A DNA stretch of 64,000 bases from JADKAV01 sp963769435 (GTDB lineage Bacteria > Actinomycetota > Actinomycetes > S36-B12 > UBA10799), in NCBI GenBank assembly GCA_963769435.1, contig CAVYLN010000001.1:124001-188000 (forward strand). The letters run 5' to 3'. Positions 54,229 to 62,811 of the stretch are shown one piece after another. Both the position numbers and the translations under genes were made by a program. Position 1 is the first letter of the stretch. Each line of letters begins with the position of its first letter. The notes under the pieces were generated by a model. It was not told where the DNA came from, did not search any database, and worked only from the letters and a program-made list of their open reading frames with translations.

Positions 54229-54633
54229 CTATCCCGCAGTACGCCACGATGAGGGGATCGGGAGCCCGACCCCGAGGATCCCGGCGATCTGCTCGGCGAA
54301 CGCCTCCGCATCCCGCATCAGGTCATCGGCCTGCCGCTGGGTCACGTGTTCGCGACCGATCTCGACGAAGATCCGGCGCCGACCGATGACCTCGAAGTAG
54401 GCACACCACTCCTGCAGTTCCGGAGCGATCACCGGCACCATCTGCCAGACACTGCGGATCCGTGAGGACCGGGTGGGTTTGGCCCGGGTGGCCAGTAGCG
54501 CCGCCCCGGCACGAAGCGCCGCGACGTGAGCCGCCACATACCGGTCAGCCGCGGTCGGCGCCTGATACGCATCGTCCAGTGCGATCAACGCGGTGCGCAG
54601 CAGATCCTTCCCGGCACGGGTGAGAGCAGCCAT
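54229..54633 (-). CDS. SAV_6107-family HEPN domain protein
   Basis: A 134-residue all-helical protein resembling the actinobacterial SAV_6107 HEPN family. It has an R-x4-H motif, RYVAAH at residues 31-36, in the pattern seen in HEPN ribonucleases. EWCAYFEVIGRRR and a helical C terminus follow. Catalytic activity is unproven; members of this family are found beside DnaE2/DinB genes, which suggests a damage-response role. The ATG at 54633 follows a purine-rich GGGGGG stretch. It overlaps the DnaE2 start region and lies 12 bases after the DUF6504 gene. Confidence 0.72.
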   Translation of the reverse strand: MAALTRAGKDLLRTALIALDDAYQAPTAADRYVAAHVAALRAGAALLATRAKPTRSSRIRSVWQMVPVIAPELQEWCAYFEVIGRRRIFVEIGREHVTQRQADDLMRDAEAFAEQIAGILGVGLPIPSSWRTAG

Positions 54634-54645
54634 GTCACGCCCCCC

Positions 54646-54939
54646 TCAATCGAAGGTCCGCAGCAGGTACCACTGCCCGGACCGGGGATCGAAACCGAGT
54701 TCGTAGACACCTTCGGTGTCGTAGCGCCCGGCGGACGCCTCGACCCGCCAGGTCCGGTGGTCCCGGCCGGTCGGCGTGGTCCGCACATCCTTCCACCAGA
54801 CCACGGACCGGTCCCACTGCTGCAGTACCTGGTTGACCCGGTACAAACGGCCCCGCCAGACGAACTGCTCGGGTGCCCCCGCAGGTGCGGAACACTTGAC
54901 ATCGATGGCCGCGTCCACGCCACCGTATGAACGACTCAT
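54646..54939 (-). CDS. DUF6504 family protein
   Basis: A 97-residue, mainly beta-strand protein with EQFVWRGRLYRVNQVLQQW, a WRVEAS segment and a YELGFDPRSGQWYLLRTFD end, the pattern of DUF6504. Its biochemical role is unknown. It is the first gene of the SOS operon here, as in many actinobacterial mutagenesis cassettes. The ATG at 54939 (MSRSYGGVD) has a GGGAGA ribosome site; ATG 54954 (MGDEHMSRS) is the alternative, nearer the LexA box. Confidence 0.72.
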   Translation of the reverse strand: MSRSYGGVDAAIDVKCSAPAGAPEQFVWRGRLYRVNQVLQQWDRSVVWWKDVRTTPTGRDHRTWRVEASAGRYDTEGVYELGFDPRSGQWYLLRTFD

Positions 54940-54959
54940 GTGCTCATCTCCCATCTGAA

Positions 54960-54975
54960 TCGAACCTGTGTTCGA
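54960..54975. promoter_or_regulatory. Perfect LexA (SOS) box of the mutagenesis operon
   Basis: TCGAACCTGTGTTCGA is a full match to the actinobacterial LexA operator TCGAAC-N4-GTTCGA. It ends 21 bases before the DUF6504 start at 54939. A TTGACG that could act as a -35 box on the minus strand lies at 55004-55009. DUF6504, HEPN, DnaE2 and DinB genes should therefore be DNA-damage inducible. Confidence 0.88.
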
Positions 54976-55016
54976 CTTCCAGGAGAACACTGACACATGC
55001 CTACGTCAAGACATTT

Positions 55017-55032
55017 TCGAACATCCGTTCGT
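55017..55032. promoter_or_regulatory. Second LexA-like box, 57 bp from the first
   Basis: TCGAACATCCGTTCGT matches the LexA palindrome at 11 of 12 fixed positions. The centre-to-centre distance to the first box is 57 bp. It may strengthen repression of the mutagenesis operon or govern a divergent start toward the MFS gene. Confidence 0.65.
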
Positions 55033-55174
55033 ATGGCTTGGAGCCGTCCCGTCCGGCGGTCCGCCGACCCGGAGATCCTCCTCGCACGTCGATGCGCGGT
55101 CGGCCCCGACTCCGCGGCGATGGACCGACCAGCAGCGATACCGTGCACATGGATACGGCGCGGTTGGAGGCACG

Positions 55175-56494
55175 ATGACCCAGAACAGTCCGCCCCTCAC
55201 CTCCGATCTGCGCACCCTGCCCCCGAGTGGGCTGAGCCCCCGGGTCTGGCTGGGGCTCATCGTCATCGGTCTGGTGGGCCAGATCGCGTGGGCGGTCGAG
55301 AACCTCTATCTCAACGTGTTCGTCTACGACACGATCACCGACAACCCCAACGCCATCGCGGCCATGGTGGCACTGAGCGCCATCGCCGCAACCGGGGCCG
55401 CCTTCTTCGTCGGACCCCTGTCGGACCGCCTCGGCAAACGTCGGATGTTCATCGTCAGCGGGTACATCCTCTGGGGCATCTCGACCATGCTCTTCGGGTT
55501 CATCACCGTCGATTCCGTGGCCGCCGTCGTGCCCATCGCCAGTGCGGTCGCCGCCGCCACCGGGGCAGTGATCCTGTTGGACTGCGTGATGAGTTTCCTG
55601 GGCGCCAGCGCCAACGACGCCGCCTTCAACGCATGGGTCACCGATGTGACCTCGCCGGACAACCGGGGACGCGTGGAGTCCGTGCTGGCGATGCTTCCGC
55701 TGCTCGCCATGCTGCTGGTGTTCGGAGGCCTGGACGGCCTCACCAAGAACGGCGACTGGCAGATGTTCTTCATCGTGGTGGGCGCCCTCATGATCGCCTC
55801 CGGACTGCTCGCCCTCGCGCTGATCAGGGATGTCCCCGGCGAACCCGTGCAGCGTGACAGCCTGTGGCGGTCCATCATCCACGGACTGCAGCCGGCGTCC
55901 ATCCGGGGCAATCCTCCGCTGTACTGGTCGCTGGCGGCACTGGCGGCGCTGGGGGTCTCGACACAGGTCTTCCTGCCCTACCTGATCATCTACGTGCAGC
56001 GCTACCTGCGCATCGACGCCTACCCCCTGGTACTCGCGGTGGTCCTCAGCGGCGCCGCCGTCATCAGCGTCCTGGGTGGACGGGTGATCGACCGGATCGG
56101 GAAGATCGCCGCGATGCTGCCCGTGGTGGCCGTGTATGTGGTCGGTCTGGTGCTGATGACGTTCGCCCGTGGCCTGCTGCCGATCATCCTCGCCGGGCTC
56201 GTGACGATGTCGGGGATGATGCTCACCACGGCGGCGGTGGGGGCGGCGATCCGCGACTACTCACCCGCCGACCGGGTGGGCATGGTCCAAGGGCTGCGCA
56301 TGATCGCCTACGTGTTGGTCCCAATGGTGATCGGACCGTTCATCGGTGCCGCGGTGATCTCCGGCGCAGACGAGTACTACGAGGACCTCGGCCAACTCAA
56401 GCAGGTGCCGACCCCTGGGATCTTCGTCGCAGCGGCCGTGGTGATCGTGCTGATCCTGATCCCGATCCGGGCACTGCGGAAGTCCCGACCATGA
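55175..56494 (+). CDS. MFS transporter
   Basis: A 439-residue major facilitator with 12 predicted membrane helices. The loop after helix 2 is GPLSDRLGKRRMFIVSG, the classic MFS motif A form (GxLSDRxGRR). The second half has a similar GGRVIDRIGK loop. The substrate cannot be deduced from the sequence; the overlap with a GH2 glycosidase gene (4 bases, ATGA) suggests a sugar or glycoside. The ATG at 55175 has GGAGG four bases upstream. Confidence 0.85.
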   Translation: MTQNSPPLTSDLRTLPPSGLSPRVWLGLIVIGLVGQIAWAVENLYLNVFVYDTITDNPNAIAAMVALSAIAATGAAFFVGPLSDRLGKRRMFIVSGYILWGISTMLFGFITVDSVAAVVPIASAVAAATGAVILLDCVMSFLGASANDAAFNAWVTDVTSPDNRGRVESVLAMLPLLAMLLVFGGLDGLTKNGDWQMFFIVVGALMIASGLLALALIRDVPGEPVQRDSLWRSIIHGLQPASIRGNPPLYWSLAALAALGVSTQVFLPYLIIYVQRYLRIDAYPLVLAVVLSGAAVISVLGGRVIDRIGKIAAMLPVVAVYVVGLVLMTFARGLLPIILAGLVTMSGMMLTTAAVGAAIRDYSPADRVGMVQGLRMIAYVLVPMVIGPFIGAAVISGADEYYEDLGQLKQVPTPGIFVAAAVVIVLILIPIRALRKSRP

Positions 56495-58251
56495 AGTCCG
56501 ACCAGCGGGTTCTGCTGACGCCCTGGGGCGAGCAACTCGATCGGGAGCAACCGCTGCCGGAGTACCCCCGTCCGCAGATGTGCAGGGATTCCTACGTCAA
56601 TCTCAACGGACCGTGGGAATACGCGTTCCGCATCTCGTCGAAGGAGCCTGCGGACTGGGACGGCCACATCATCGTGCCCTTCTCACCGGAGTCGCCGCTG
56701 TCCGGGGTGGGCCGGCAGCTCAAACCCGGCGAGAACCTGCACTACCGACGGATGTTCCCGACCCCGGCACACGCCGGCTCCGAGCGGGTGCTGCTGCACT
56801 TCGGCGCGGTCGACCAGTGGTGCCGACTGCGGGTGAACGGTCGCCTCGTCGGCGAACATGAGGGCGGCTACCTGCCCTTCACGTTCGACATCACACAGTT
56901 CCTTCATGACACCGACAGCGCCGAGAACAGCGTGCACCTTCTCGTGACGGACCCGACCGACACCGGTGTGGGCGCCCGCGGCAAACAGAGGCTGCGACCC
57001 GGCGGCATCTGGTACACCGCACAGTCGGGGATCTGGCAGACCGTGTGGCTCGAGGTGGTACCCGACGTGCACGTGTCCGCCCTGCGGATCCAACCGGACC
57101 TCGACCGGATCGACGTGACGGTGGCGGTCAGCGACGAGCTCTCCTCGCAGTGCCGGGTCGAGGTGTTCTGCGGCGGAGTCGCCGTGGCCGCTGGTGAGGG
57201 CCCACCAGGATCCACGATCACGATCCCGGTCCCCGATGGCCATCCCTGGTCCCCCGCGGATCCGTTCCTGTACGACCTGCGGATCGTCGCCGGGGAGGAT
57301 GAGGTCCGCTCGTACTGCGGTTTGCGACGGTTCGGGATCGCGCCGGACGAGAACGGCTTCCCGCGCCTGCAACTCAACGGCGAACCGTACTTCCACGCCG
57401 GCGTGCTGGACCAGGGTTACTGGTCCGACGGGCTCTACACCGCCCCCAGCGACTCCGCAATGGTCCACGACATCGCCATGATGAAGCAGATGGGCTTCAC
57501 GATGCTGCGCAAGCACATCAAGATCGAGCCGCTGCGCTGGTACTACCACTGCGATCGTCTGGGCATGCTGGTGTGGCAGGACATGGTCAACGGCGGGGGT
57601 CACTACCGCCGACGTGTGGTCGAGGTCCCCGCGGTCGCCCCGCTGCACCTGCGCGACGGCCGCTACCGCCTGTTCGCACGCGCCGACGGGGCCGGCCGCC
57701 GGCAGTGGCTCGAGGAGATGGCGGCCACAGTGGACCTGCTGCGCAACTGCACCGCTCTGGCGGTCTGGGTGCCGTTCAACGAGGGTTGGGGACAGTTCGA
57801 TGCGAATGGGGCCGCCGAGACGATCAGGCGCCTGGATCCCACCCGACAGGTCGACCATGCCAGCGGCTGGCACGATCAGGGTGGCGGCGACTTCACCAGC
57901 CTGCACGTCTACTTCCGACCGTTCCGGGTGCCCCGCCGGAAGACCGGTCGGGTGTTGGCACTCAGCGAGTACGGCGGATACAGCCTCCACCTCGACGACC
58001 ACAGCGTCAGCGACACGGAGTTCGGGTACCGCCGCTACGGGTCCGTCGCGATGCTCACCGAAGCCTTTCGCCGGTTACACACCGATCAGATCATCCCCGC
58101 ACTCGGACGAGGTCTCGCGGCCACGGTCTACACGCAGTTGTCCGACGTCGAGGACGAGACGAACGGCCTGCTCACCTACGATCGGCGGGTCGTGAAGATC
58201 CCGCCCGACGAGGTCCGTGCCGTGATCTGCAGGCTCCGCTACGACGGCTGA
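56491..58251 (+). CDS. Glycoside hydrolase family 2 protein
   Basis: A 586-residue GH2 enzyme of the beta-galactosidase/beta-glucuronidase/mannosidase kind. The N-terminal jelly-roll sugar-binding domain includes HFGAVDQWCRLRVNGRLVGEHEGGY (about 103-127). The immunoglobulin-like middle domain follows, then a TIM barrel with KQMGFTMLRKHIKIEP, the acid/base Glu431 in PFNEGWGQ and the nucleophile candidate Glu493 in LSEYGGY. No signal peptide, so it acts on imported substrate. Exact sugar specificity cannot be given. Translationally coupled to the MFS transporter. Confidence 0.87.
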   Translation: MKSDQRVLLTPWGEQLDREQPLPEYPRPQMCRDSYVNLNGPWEYAFRISSKEPADWDGHIIVPFSPESPLSGVGRQLKPGENLHYRRMFPTPAHAGSERVLLHFGAVDQWCRLRVNGRLVGEHEGGYLPFTFDITQFLHDTDSAENSVHLLVTDPTDTGVGARGKQRLRPGGIWYTAQSGIWQTVWLEVVPDVHVSALRIQPDLDRIDVTVAVSDELSSQCRVEVFCGGVAVAAGEGPPGSTITIPVPDGHPWSPADPFLYDLRIVAGEDEVRSYCGLRRFGIAPDENGFPRLQLNGEPYFHAGVLDQGYWSDGLYTAPSDSAMVHDIAMMKQMGFTMLRKHIKIEPLRWYYHCDRLGMLVWQDMVNGGGHYRRRVVEVPAVAPLHLRDGRYRLFARADGAGRRQWLEEMAATVDLLRNCTALAVWVPFNEGWGQFDANGAAETIRRLDPTRQVDHASGWHDQGGGDFTSLHVYFRPFRVPRRKTGRVLALSEYGGYSLHLDDHSVSDTEFGYRRYGSVAMLTEAFRRLHTDQIIPALGRGLAATVYTQLSDVEDETNGLLTYDRRVVKIPPDEVRAVICRLRYDG

Positions 58252-58265
58252 ACACTCGGTGTCCC

Positions 58266-59249
58266 TCAACGCAAGGCGGGCAGCACCTCGCGGGCGAACC
58301 GCATGTCCATCTGCAGACGCGAAGTGATGGACGCATCGAGCCCACCGCCCACGACGATGATGTGATCGAGCCCGAGGTCCATGAGGACTCGCAGCCGCTC
58401 GGCACACTCCCGCGGCTCCCCGATCACACAGAACCGGTCGATGAAATCGGGCGGCAGATCCTCGGCCTGCTTGGAGCCGCGCTCCGAGTGGCCGTACAAC
58501 TCGTAGTCGTGGTCCACAGCCTCGACGACCGCACGGTCAGCGGCCGGCAGTACCCCTGGCGCCCCTCGCCGGAAGTGGGTCGAGATACTCGCGTTGCCCC
58601 GCACGTATTCCCGCAACTCCTCCCGGTCGGTTCCCGTGGCAGCGACGATCAAGGCACCCACCGGGACCGTGGGATTCACCGCCCGCACCTGCCGGACGCC
58701 CCATGCGATCTGGTCGGGTTCCGCACCCAACGACATGGTGACGGCGTCACCGAGTCGCGCGGCGAGAGCGAGGTTCTTGGGTCCTGAGGCGAACAGGTTG
58801 ACCGGGACGTCGGGGGGCGACTGCGGATCGAGCCACGCGATCCTGCTGCTGACCTGTCCGATGGTCACGTCCTGCCCGCTCAGATAGCCGCGCACCTGAC
58901 CGACCAGCTCGGCGAACTGCGACATGTGAGGTGGTTCCCGCCCGATCAGGCGCAGGGCCGTGTCGCCGCGCGCCAACCCCAGCATCGCCCGGCCGTCGCT
59001 GACCAGATCGAGCGTGGCGAACGCGCCGGCGACCACAGCGGGGTCCCGGGTCACCAGGTTGGTCACCGCGGTCCCGATCGTCAGGTTCTGCGTGGCGCGG
59101 GCGGCCATCGTCAGCGCCACGATCAGGTCCGGGGAAAGGTTCTGGCTGTCCTGCAGCATCAGCCCGTCCCAGCCGGCCTGCTCGGCCTGGTCTGCGACCA
59201 CTTCGATCGCCTGCGGGAAGGAGTACGTGCGGAGGAAGAACCGGGTCAT
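58266..59249 (-). CDS. LLM-class flavin-dependent (probably F420) oxidoreductase
   Basis: A 327-residue TIM-barrel oxidoreductase of the luciferase-like monooxygenase class. The N terminus RTYSFPQAIEVVADQAEQAGWDGLML, then IGTAVTNLVTRDPAVVAGAFATLDLVSDGRAMLGLARGD, SGPKNLALAARLGDAV and CVIGEPRECAERLRVL are the F420-dependent family's segments. The substrate is unknown. Start ATG 59249 (MTRFFLRT). It lies 7 bases downstream of the dehalogenase-like gene, so they may act together. Confidence 0.83.
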   Translation of the reverse strand: MTRFFLRTYSFPQAIEVVADQAEQAGWDGLMLQDSQNLSPDLIVALTMAARATQNLTIGTAVTNLVTRDPAVVAGAFATLDLVSDGRAMLGLARGDTALRLIGREPPHMSQFAELVGQVRGYLSGQDVTIGQVSSRIAWLDPQSPPDVPVNLFASGPKNLALAARLGDAVTMSLGAEPDQIAWGVRQVRAVNPTVPVGALIVAATGTDREELREYVRGNASISTHFRRGAPGVLPAADRAVVEAVDHDYELYGHSERGSKQAEDLPPDFIDRFCVIGEPRECAERLRVLMDLGLDHIIVVGGGLDASITSRLQMDMRFAREVLPALR

Positions 59250-59256
59250 CTCATCA

Positions 59257-60117
59257 TCATCCCAACCAGTCGGCGAGCACGGCGGCCGCCTCCTCCCCTG
59301 CATCGTCCTGCCAGAAGTGTCCGGCACCGACCAGCAGATGATCCCTGCGGTTGGTCAGAATCTGCTGCCAGCCCCGCCGCTCACCACTGCGGAATGCGAC
59401 GTCTGCGTCCGCCCAGAACAACAGGCTGGGAAGACCCCGGATCGTCTCCAGTCGCTGCTCGAGGTCCCGCAGGAACGGCCGGGCGGTGCGAATCTCACGG
59501 GGAAGCACGCGGGCCGGCAGCCGGGACTGCGGGGTCGGGAACGGTCCGGCGTACATCGCCTTCTCGCCGTCTGTAAGGCTGCGCCTTCGCATCATCCGGG
59601 GCAGCATCACCGTGACCATGATGTTCAGTCGCTGGTTCAGCAGGTCGCCGGTCACAGGACCGCCCATGACCTGCCCGAAGGCCCTCGTCCACAGGTTGCT
59701 CGGCCACGCCCAGGTGTTACCGATGACCAGACGTGAGTAGCGCTGTGGATCCCGGACCGCGGCCCCTAGACCGATCGGTCCGCCCCAATCCTGCACCAAC
59801 ACGGTGACCTCCTGCAGGTCCAGTGCCGACACGAACGACTCGATCACCGTGGAATGCTCAGCGGCGGTGTACCCGTAGCCCGGTGCGGCGCGGGACAGTC
59901 CGAAGCCGGGGAGGTCGGGCGCCACACAACGAAACCGGCCGGACAGCCTGTCGATCATCCGTCGGTACAGGAAGCTCCACGTCGGGTTGCCGTGCAGCAT
60001 GAGCAGCGTCGGACCGGTCCCGACATCGAGGTAGTGCATGTCGTGCCCGTCCACGGTGATCCACGACGACCGGTGGGGCAGCAGATCGGAGTCGAACCAC
60101 GCGGGACGCTCATGCAC
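59257..60117 (-). CDS. Alpha/beta hydrolase, haloalkane-dehalogenase-like
   Basis: A 286-residue alpha/beta hydrolase with haloalkane dehalogenase features. HGNPTWSFLYR (42-52) provides the oxyanion hole and halide-binding Asn44. The nucleophile is Asp110 in VQDWGGPIG, followed by Trp111, which holds the halide. The catalytic His267 lies in GAGHFWQDD and the acid is probably Asp237 or Asp239 in WADADVAF. These residues fit dehalogenases better than esterases or epoxide hydrolases, but activity and substrate are unproven. Upstream gene of the pair with the LLM oxidoreductase. Confidence 0.82.
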   Translation of the reverse strand: MHERPAWFDSDLLPHRSSWITVDGHDMHYLDVGTGPTLLMLHGNPTWSFLYRRMIDRLSGRFRCVAPDLPGFGLSRAAPGYGYTAAEHSTVIESFVSALDLQEVTVLVQDWGGPIGLGAAVRDPQRYSRLVIGNTWAWPSNLWTRAFGQVMGGPVTGDLLNQRLNIMVTVMLPRMMRRRSLTDGEKAMYAGPFPTPQSRLPARVLPREIRTARPFLRDLEQRLETIRGLPSLLFWADADVAFRSGERRGWQQILTNRRDHLLVGAGHFWQDDAGEEAAAVLADWLG

Positions 60118-60171
60118 GCGGACACTCTAGTCCACACACGACAGGCCGACGCCGACGCCGACGCGCCCCTA

Positions 60172-61815
60172 TCACGCCTCCGGAATCATCACGATCGCCC
60201 CGGAGGGGCACTCGCTGACACAGATCCCGCAGCCCTTGCAGTAGTCGAGGTCGAAGGCGTAGTCCCGACCGCTGTCACCTTCGGCGGAACCCCGGGGAAG
60301 CTTCAAGACCGCGTTGTCCGGGCATACGCCGAAGCAGTTGTCGCACCCGAAGCAGTTGCCGCAGGACAGGCAACGCCTTGCTTCGTACACGGCCGTCTGT
60401 TCGTCCAGCCCCTGCTTCACCTCGTCGAACGTGGAGATGCGCCGCGCGGCGTCCAGTGTGGGTCGCACCGTCTTCGGGGCATCGGTGTAGTACCAGGTGT
60501 TCAGACGGTCGAACGTCGCCAGCGGCGGCCGGGGAGCATGCTCGAACGGGATGCCCCGCAGCCAGCCGTCGATGGTCCGGGCCGCTTGTTTGCCGTGTCC
60601 AACGGCAACAGTCACCGTGCGTTCGCTGGGCACCATGTCACCGCCGGCGAAAATCCCCTCCACGCCTGTCATCATCCGCTCGTCCACCTGCACGACCCCG
60701 TCCTCGATCTCGATGCCGGGAACGTCCTGCATGAGCGAGAGGTCGGTGTCCTGCCCGAGCGCGAGAACCAGCGAGTCGGCCTCCAACTCCTCGAACTCGC
60801 CGGTCGGCTGCGGGAAGCCACTGTCGTCGAGTTCCATGCGCTCCACTGTCATCGATCCGGCCTCGACGTTCTTGATCGTGGACAGCCACCGGATCAGGAC
60901 GCCCTCCTCCAACGCCTCATCGACCTCGATGTCGTGGGCGGGCATCCGGTCGCGCGTCCGCCGGTACACCACGATCGCCTCCTCGGCGCCCAGGCGTTTG
61001 GCCGTTCGCGCCGCATCCATCGCCGTGTTCCCGCCGCCGTAGATGACCACCCGGCGGCCGAGCAGGGGCGGCTCCTCACCTTCCATGTCGCGCAGCAGCG
61101 AGACGGCGTCCAGAATCTTGGCGGACTCCCCCGCCGGTACGTAGGCCCGTTTGCCCACCTGGGCGCCGACTGCCACGAAGACCGCGTCGTAGCCGCCGTC
61201 CGTCTTCGCCTGCATCACGTCGGTGACAGGTGACTCGAGCTGAAGTTCGACCCCGGCGGCCAGAATCCTGTCGATCTCGGCGTCGAGGATGTCCCGGGGC
61301 AGCCGGTAGCTCGGAATCCCGAAGCGCATCATCCCGCCGGACTTCGGGCCCGCATCACGGATCACGACTTCGTGCCCGGCCCGGCGCAAGTGGTAGGCCG
61401 CCGACAGTCCCGACGGCCCAGCGCCCACCACCAGCACCCGCTTGCCACTGTCCACGGCATCGATGGGCAACTGCCACCCCTCCTGGAGCGCGACATCACC
61501 GAGGAAGCGCTCAACCGAGTTGATGCCGACCGGCTGGTCGAGCTGTGCACGGTTGCACGCGGTCTGGCAGGGGTGGTAGCAGACACGCCCCATGATCGCC
61601 GGGAACGGGTTGTCGGCGACCAGCAACTGCCACGCCCGGTGATACCGGCCCTCCTCGGCCTCGTACAGCCAGCCCTGGATGTTCTCGCCGGCCGGACATG
61701 CGTCGTTGCACGGAGGCAGCGAGTTCAGGTACAGCGGACGCTCAGTACGCCAGGATCCCGTCTTGTTCGCAAGGCTGGATCCGACGTCGAGTGTGATGGC
61801 GAAGGGCTTGTCCAT
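60172..61815 (-). CDS. GltD-like NAD(P)H-FAD oxidoreductase with ferredoxin domain (2-oxoacid oxidoreductase subunit)
   Basis: A 547-residue fusion. The N-terminal GltD-type region carries CNDACPAGENIQGWL and RVCYHPCQTACNR, cysteine motifs for Fe-S binding. Two nucleotide folds follow: VVGAGPSGLSAAYHLRRAG (FAD, about 131-149) and VVIYGGGNTAMDAAR (NAD(P)H). The C terminus (about 465-547) is a PorD-like ferredoxin with CLSCGNCFGCDNCFGVCPDNA and CKGCGICVSECPSGA. It probably passes electrons between ferredoxin and NAD(P). It begins directly at the porB stop, so it is likely part of the pyruvate oxidoreductase operon. Confidence 0.85.
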   Translation of the reverse strand: MDKPFAITLDVGSSLANKTGSWRTERPLYLNSLPPCNDACPAGENIQGWLYEAEEGRYHRAWQLLVADNPFPAIMGRVCYHPCQTACNRAQLDQPVGINSVERFLGDVALQEGWQLPIDAVDSGKRVLVVGAGPSGLSAAYHLRRAGHEVVIRDAGPKSGGMMRFGIPSYRLPRDILDAEIDRILAAGVELQLESPVTDVMQAKTDGGYDAVFVAVGAQVGKRAYVPAGESAKILDAVSLLRDMEGEEPPLLGRRVVIYGGGNTAMDAARTAKRLGAEEAIVVYRRTRDRMPAHDIEVDEALEEGVLIRWLSTIKNVEAGSMTVERMELDDSGFPQPTGEFEELEADSLVLALGQDTDLSLMQDVPGIEIEDGVVQVDERMMTGVEGIFAGGDMVPSERTVTVAVGHGKQAARTIDGWLRGIPFEHAPRPPLATFDRLNTWYYTDAPKTVRPTLDAARRISTFDEVKQGLDEQTAVYEARRCLSCGNCFGCDNCFGVCPDNAVLKLPRGSAEGDSGRDYAFDLDYCKGCGICVSECPSGAIVMIPEA

Positions 61816-62811
61816 CTAGACGTTCACCTCCGGGATGTCGTAGCGGCGGATGTTCCGGTCGGCCTGCGCCTGGATCCGCTCGATGGTCTCGGTGTCCGGA
61901 TCGGCCCCGAACAGGTGCGCGTAGCGTTTCTGTCGTTGCAGGTACTCGGTCACCGGCACCCGTCGACGCACCGGCAGCACCGACGTGACCTCTCCGAACT
62001 CGGCTTCGAACACGGGGAACAGGCCGGACTCGTGCGCCAGCCGGGCGAGCAGGATGGTGTCCTTCGAGGCCGAACCCCAGCCCAGCGGGCACGGCACCAG
62101 GACGTGGATGTAGCGGGCCCCACGCACCTGCATGGCCTTCTCCACCTTGATCTCGAGATCGCGGAGATCGGCGACCGTGGCGGTGGCCACGTAGGGGATC
62201 TCGTGCGCCATCGCAATGCGCGGCAGGTCCTTGCCCTGCCCGAACTCGTTGCCCGGGTGGTCTCCTACCGCCTGCGTGGTCGCGGTCCGCGCCGCCGGCG
62301 GGGTCGCACCGGAGCGCTGCACGCCGGTGTTCATGTAGGCCTCGTTGTCGTAGCAGATGAACAGCACGTCGTCGTTGCGTTCGAACATGCCCGACAGGGG
62401 GCCCATCCCGATGTCGACGGTCCCCCCGTCCCCCGCCTGCGCCACGACCCGGGTCTGCCGGTTCTTGACCCGCATCGCCGCGGCCACCCCGGTGGCCACG
62501 GGTGCGGCGTTGCCGAACAGGGAGTGCAGCCACGGAATCTGCCAACTGGTCTCCGGGTAGGGGGTCGAGAACACCTCGAGGCACCCGGTGGCGTTGACCG
62601 CCACCAGATCACCGGAGGTCTCCCGCATCGCGGCATCCAGGGCGTACCGCGCACCCAGTGCCTCACCGCAGCCCTGACACGCACGGTGACCGCTGTTGAT
62701 CGAGTTCGGGCGGTTGGGATCCGACTGTGCCGAACGTTCCGTGATGTCCAGCAAACGGTTGCCGACCGCGAACGAGCCGACCTGGTAGAACTTGACGGGT
62801 TCCGCGCTCAT
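61816..62811 (-). CDS. porB: Pyruvate (2-oxoacid):ferredoxin oxidoreductase, beta subunit
   Basis: A 331-residue thiamine-diphosphate subunit. GHRACQGCGEALGAR holds Cys45 and Cys48, NATGC gives Cys77, and a later cysteine lies in VLVPCPLGWG; together these bind a 4Fe-4S cluster. TPP/Mg binding is by GDGGTVDIG (127-135) and DNEAYMNTG (155-163). Long PorB sequences of this kind occur with PorA of the pyruvate type. Overlaps porA by 4 bases. Confidence 0.9.
   Translation of the reverse strand: MSAEPVKFYQVGSFAVGNRLLDITERSAQSDPNRPNSINSGHRACQGCGEALGARYALDAAMRETSGDLVAVNATGCLEVFSTPYPETSWQIPWLHSLFGNAAPVATGVAAAMRVKNRQTRVVAQAGDGGTVDIGMGPLSGMFERNDDVLFICYDNEAYMNTGVQRSGATPPAARTATTQAVGDHPGNEFGQGKDLPRIAMAHEIPYVATATVADLRDLEIKVEKAMQVRGARYIHVLVPCPLGWGSASKDTILLARLAHESGLFPVFEAEFGEVTSVLPVRRRVPVTEYLQRQKRYAHLFGADPDTETIERIQAQADRNIRRYDIPEVNV

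Noticed and set aside
60141..60171. GCCGAC triplet repeats as a tandem-repeat element
   Set aside because: Only a few copies between two genes; within chance for high-GC DNA.
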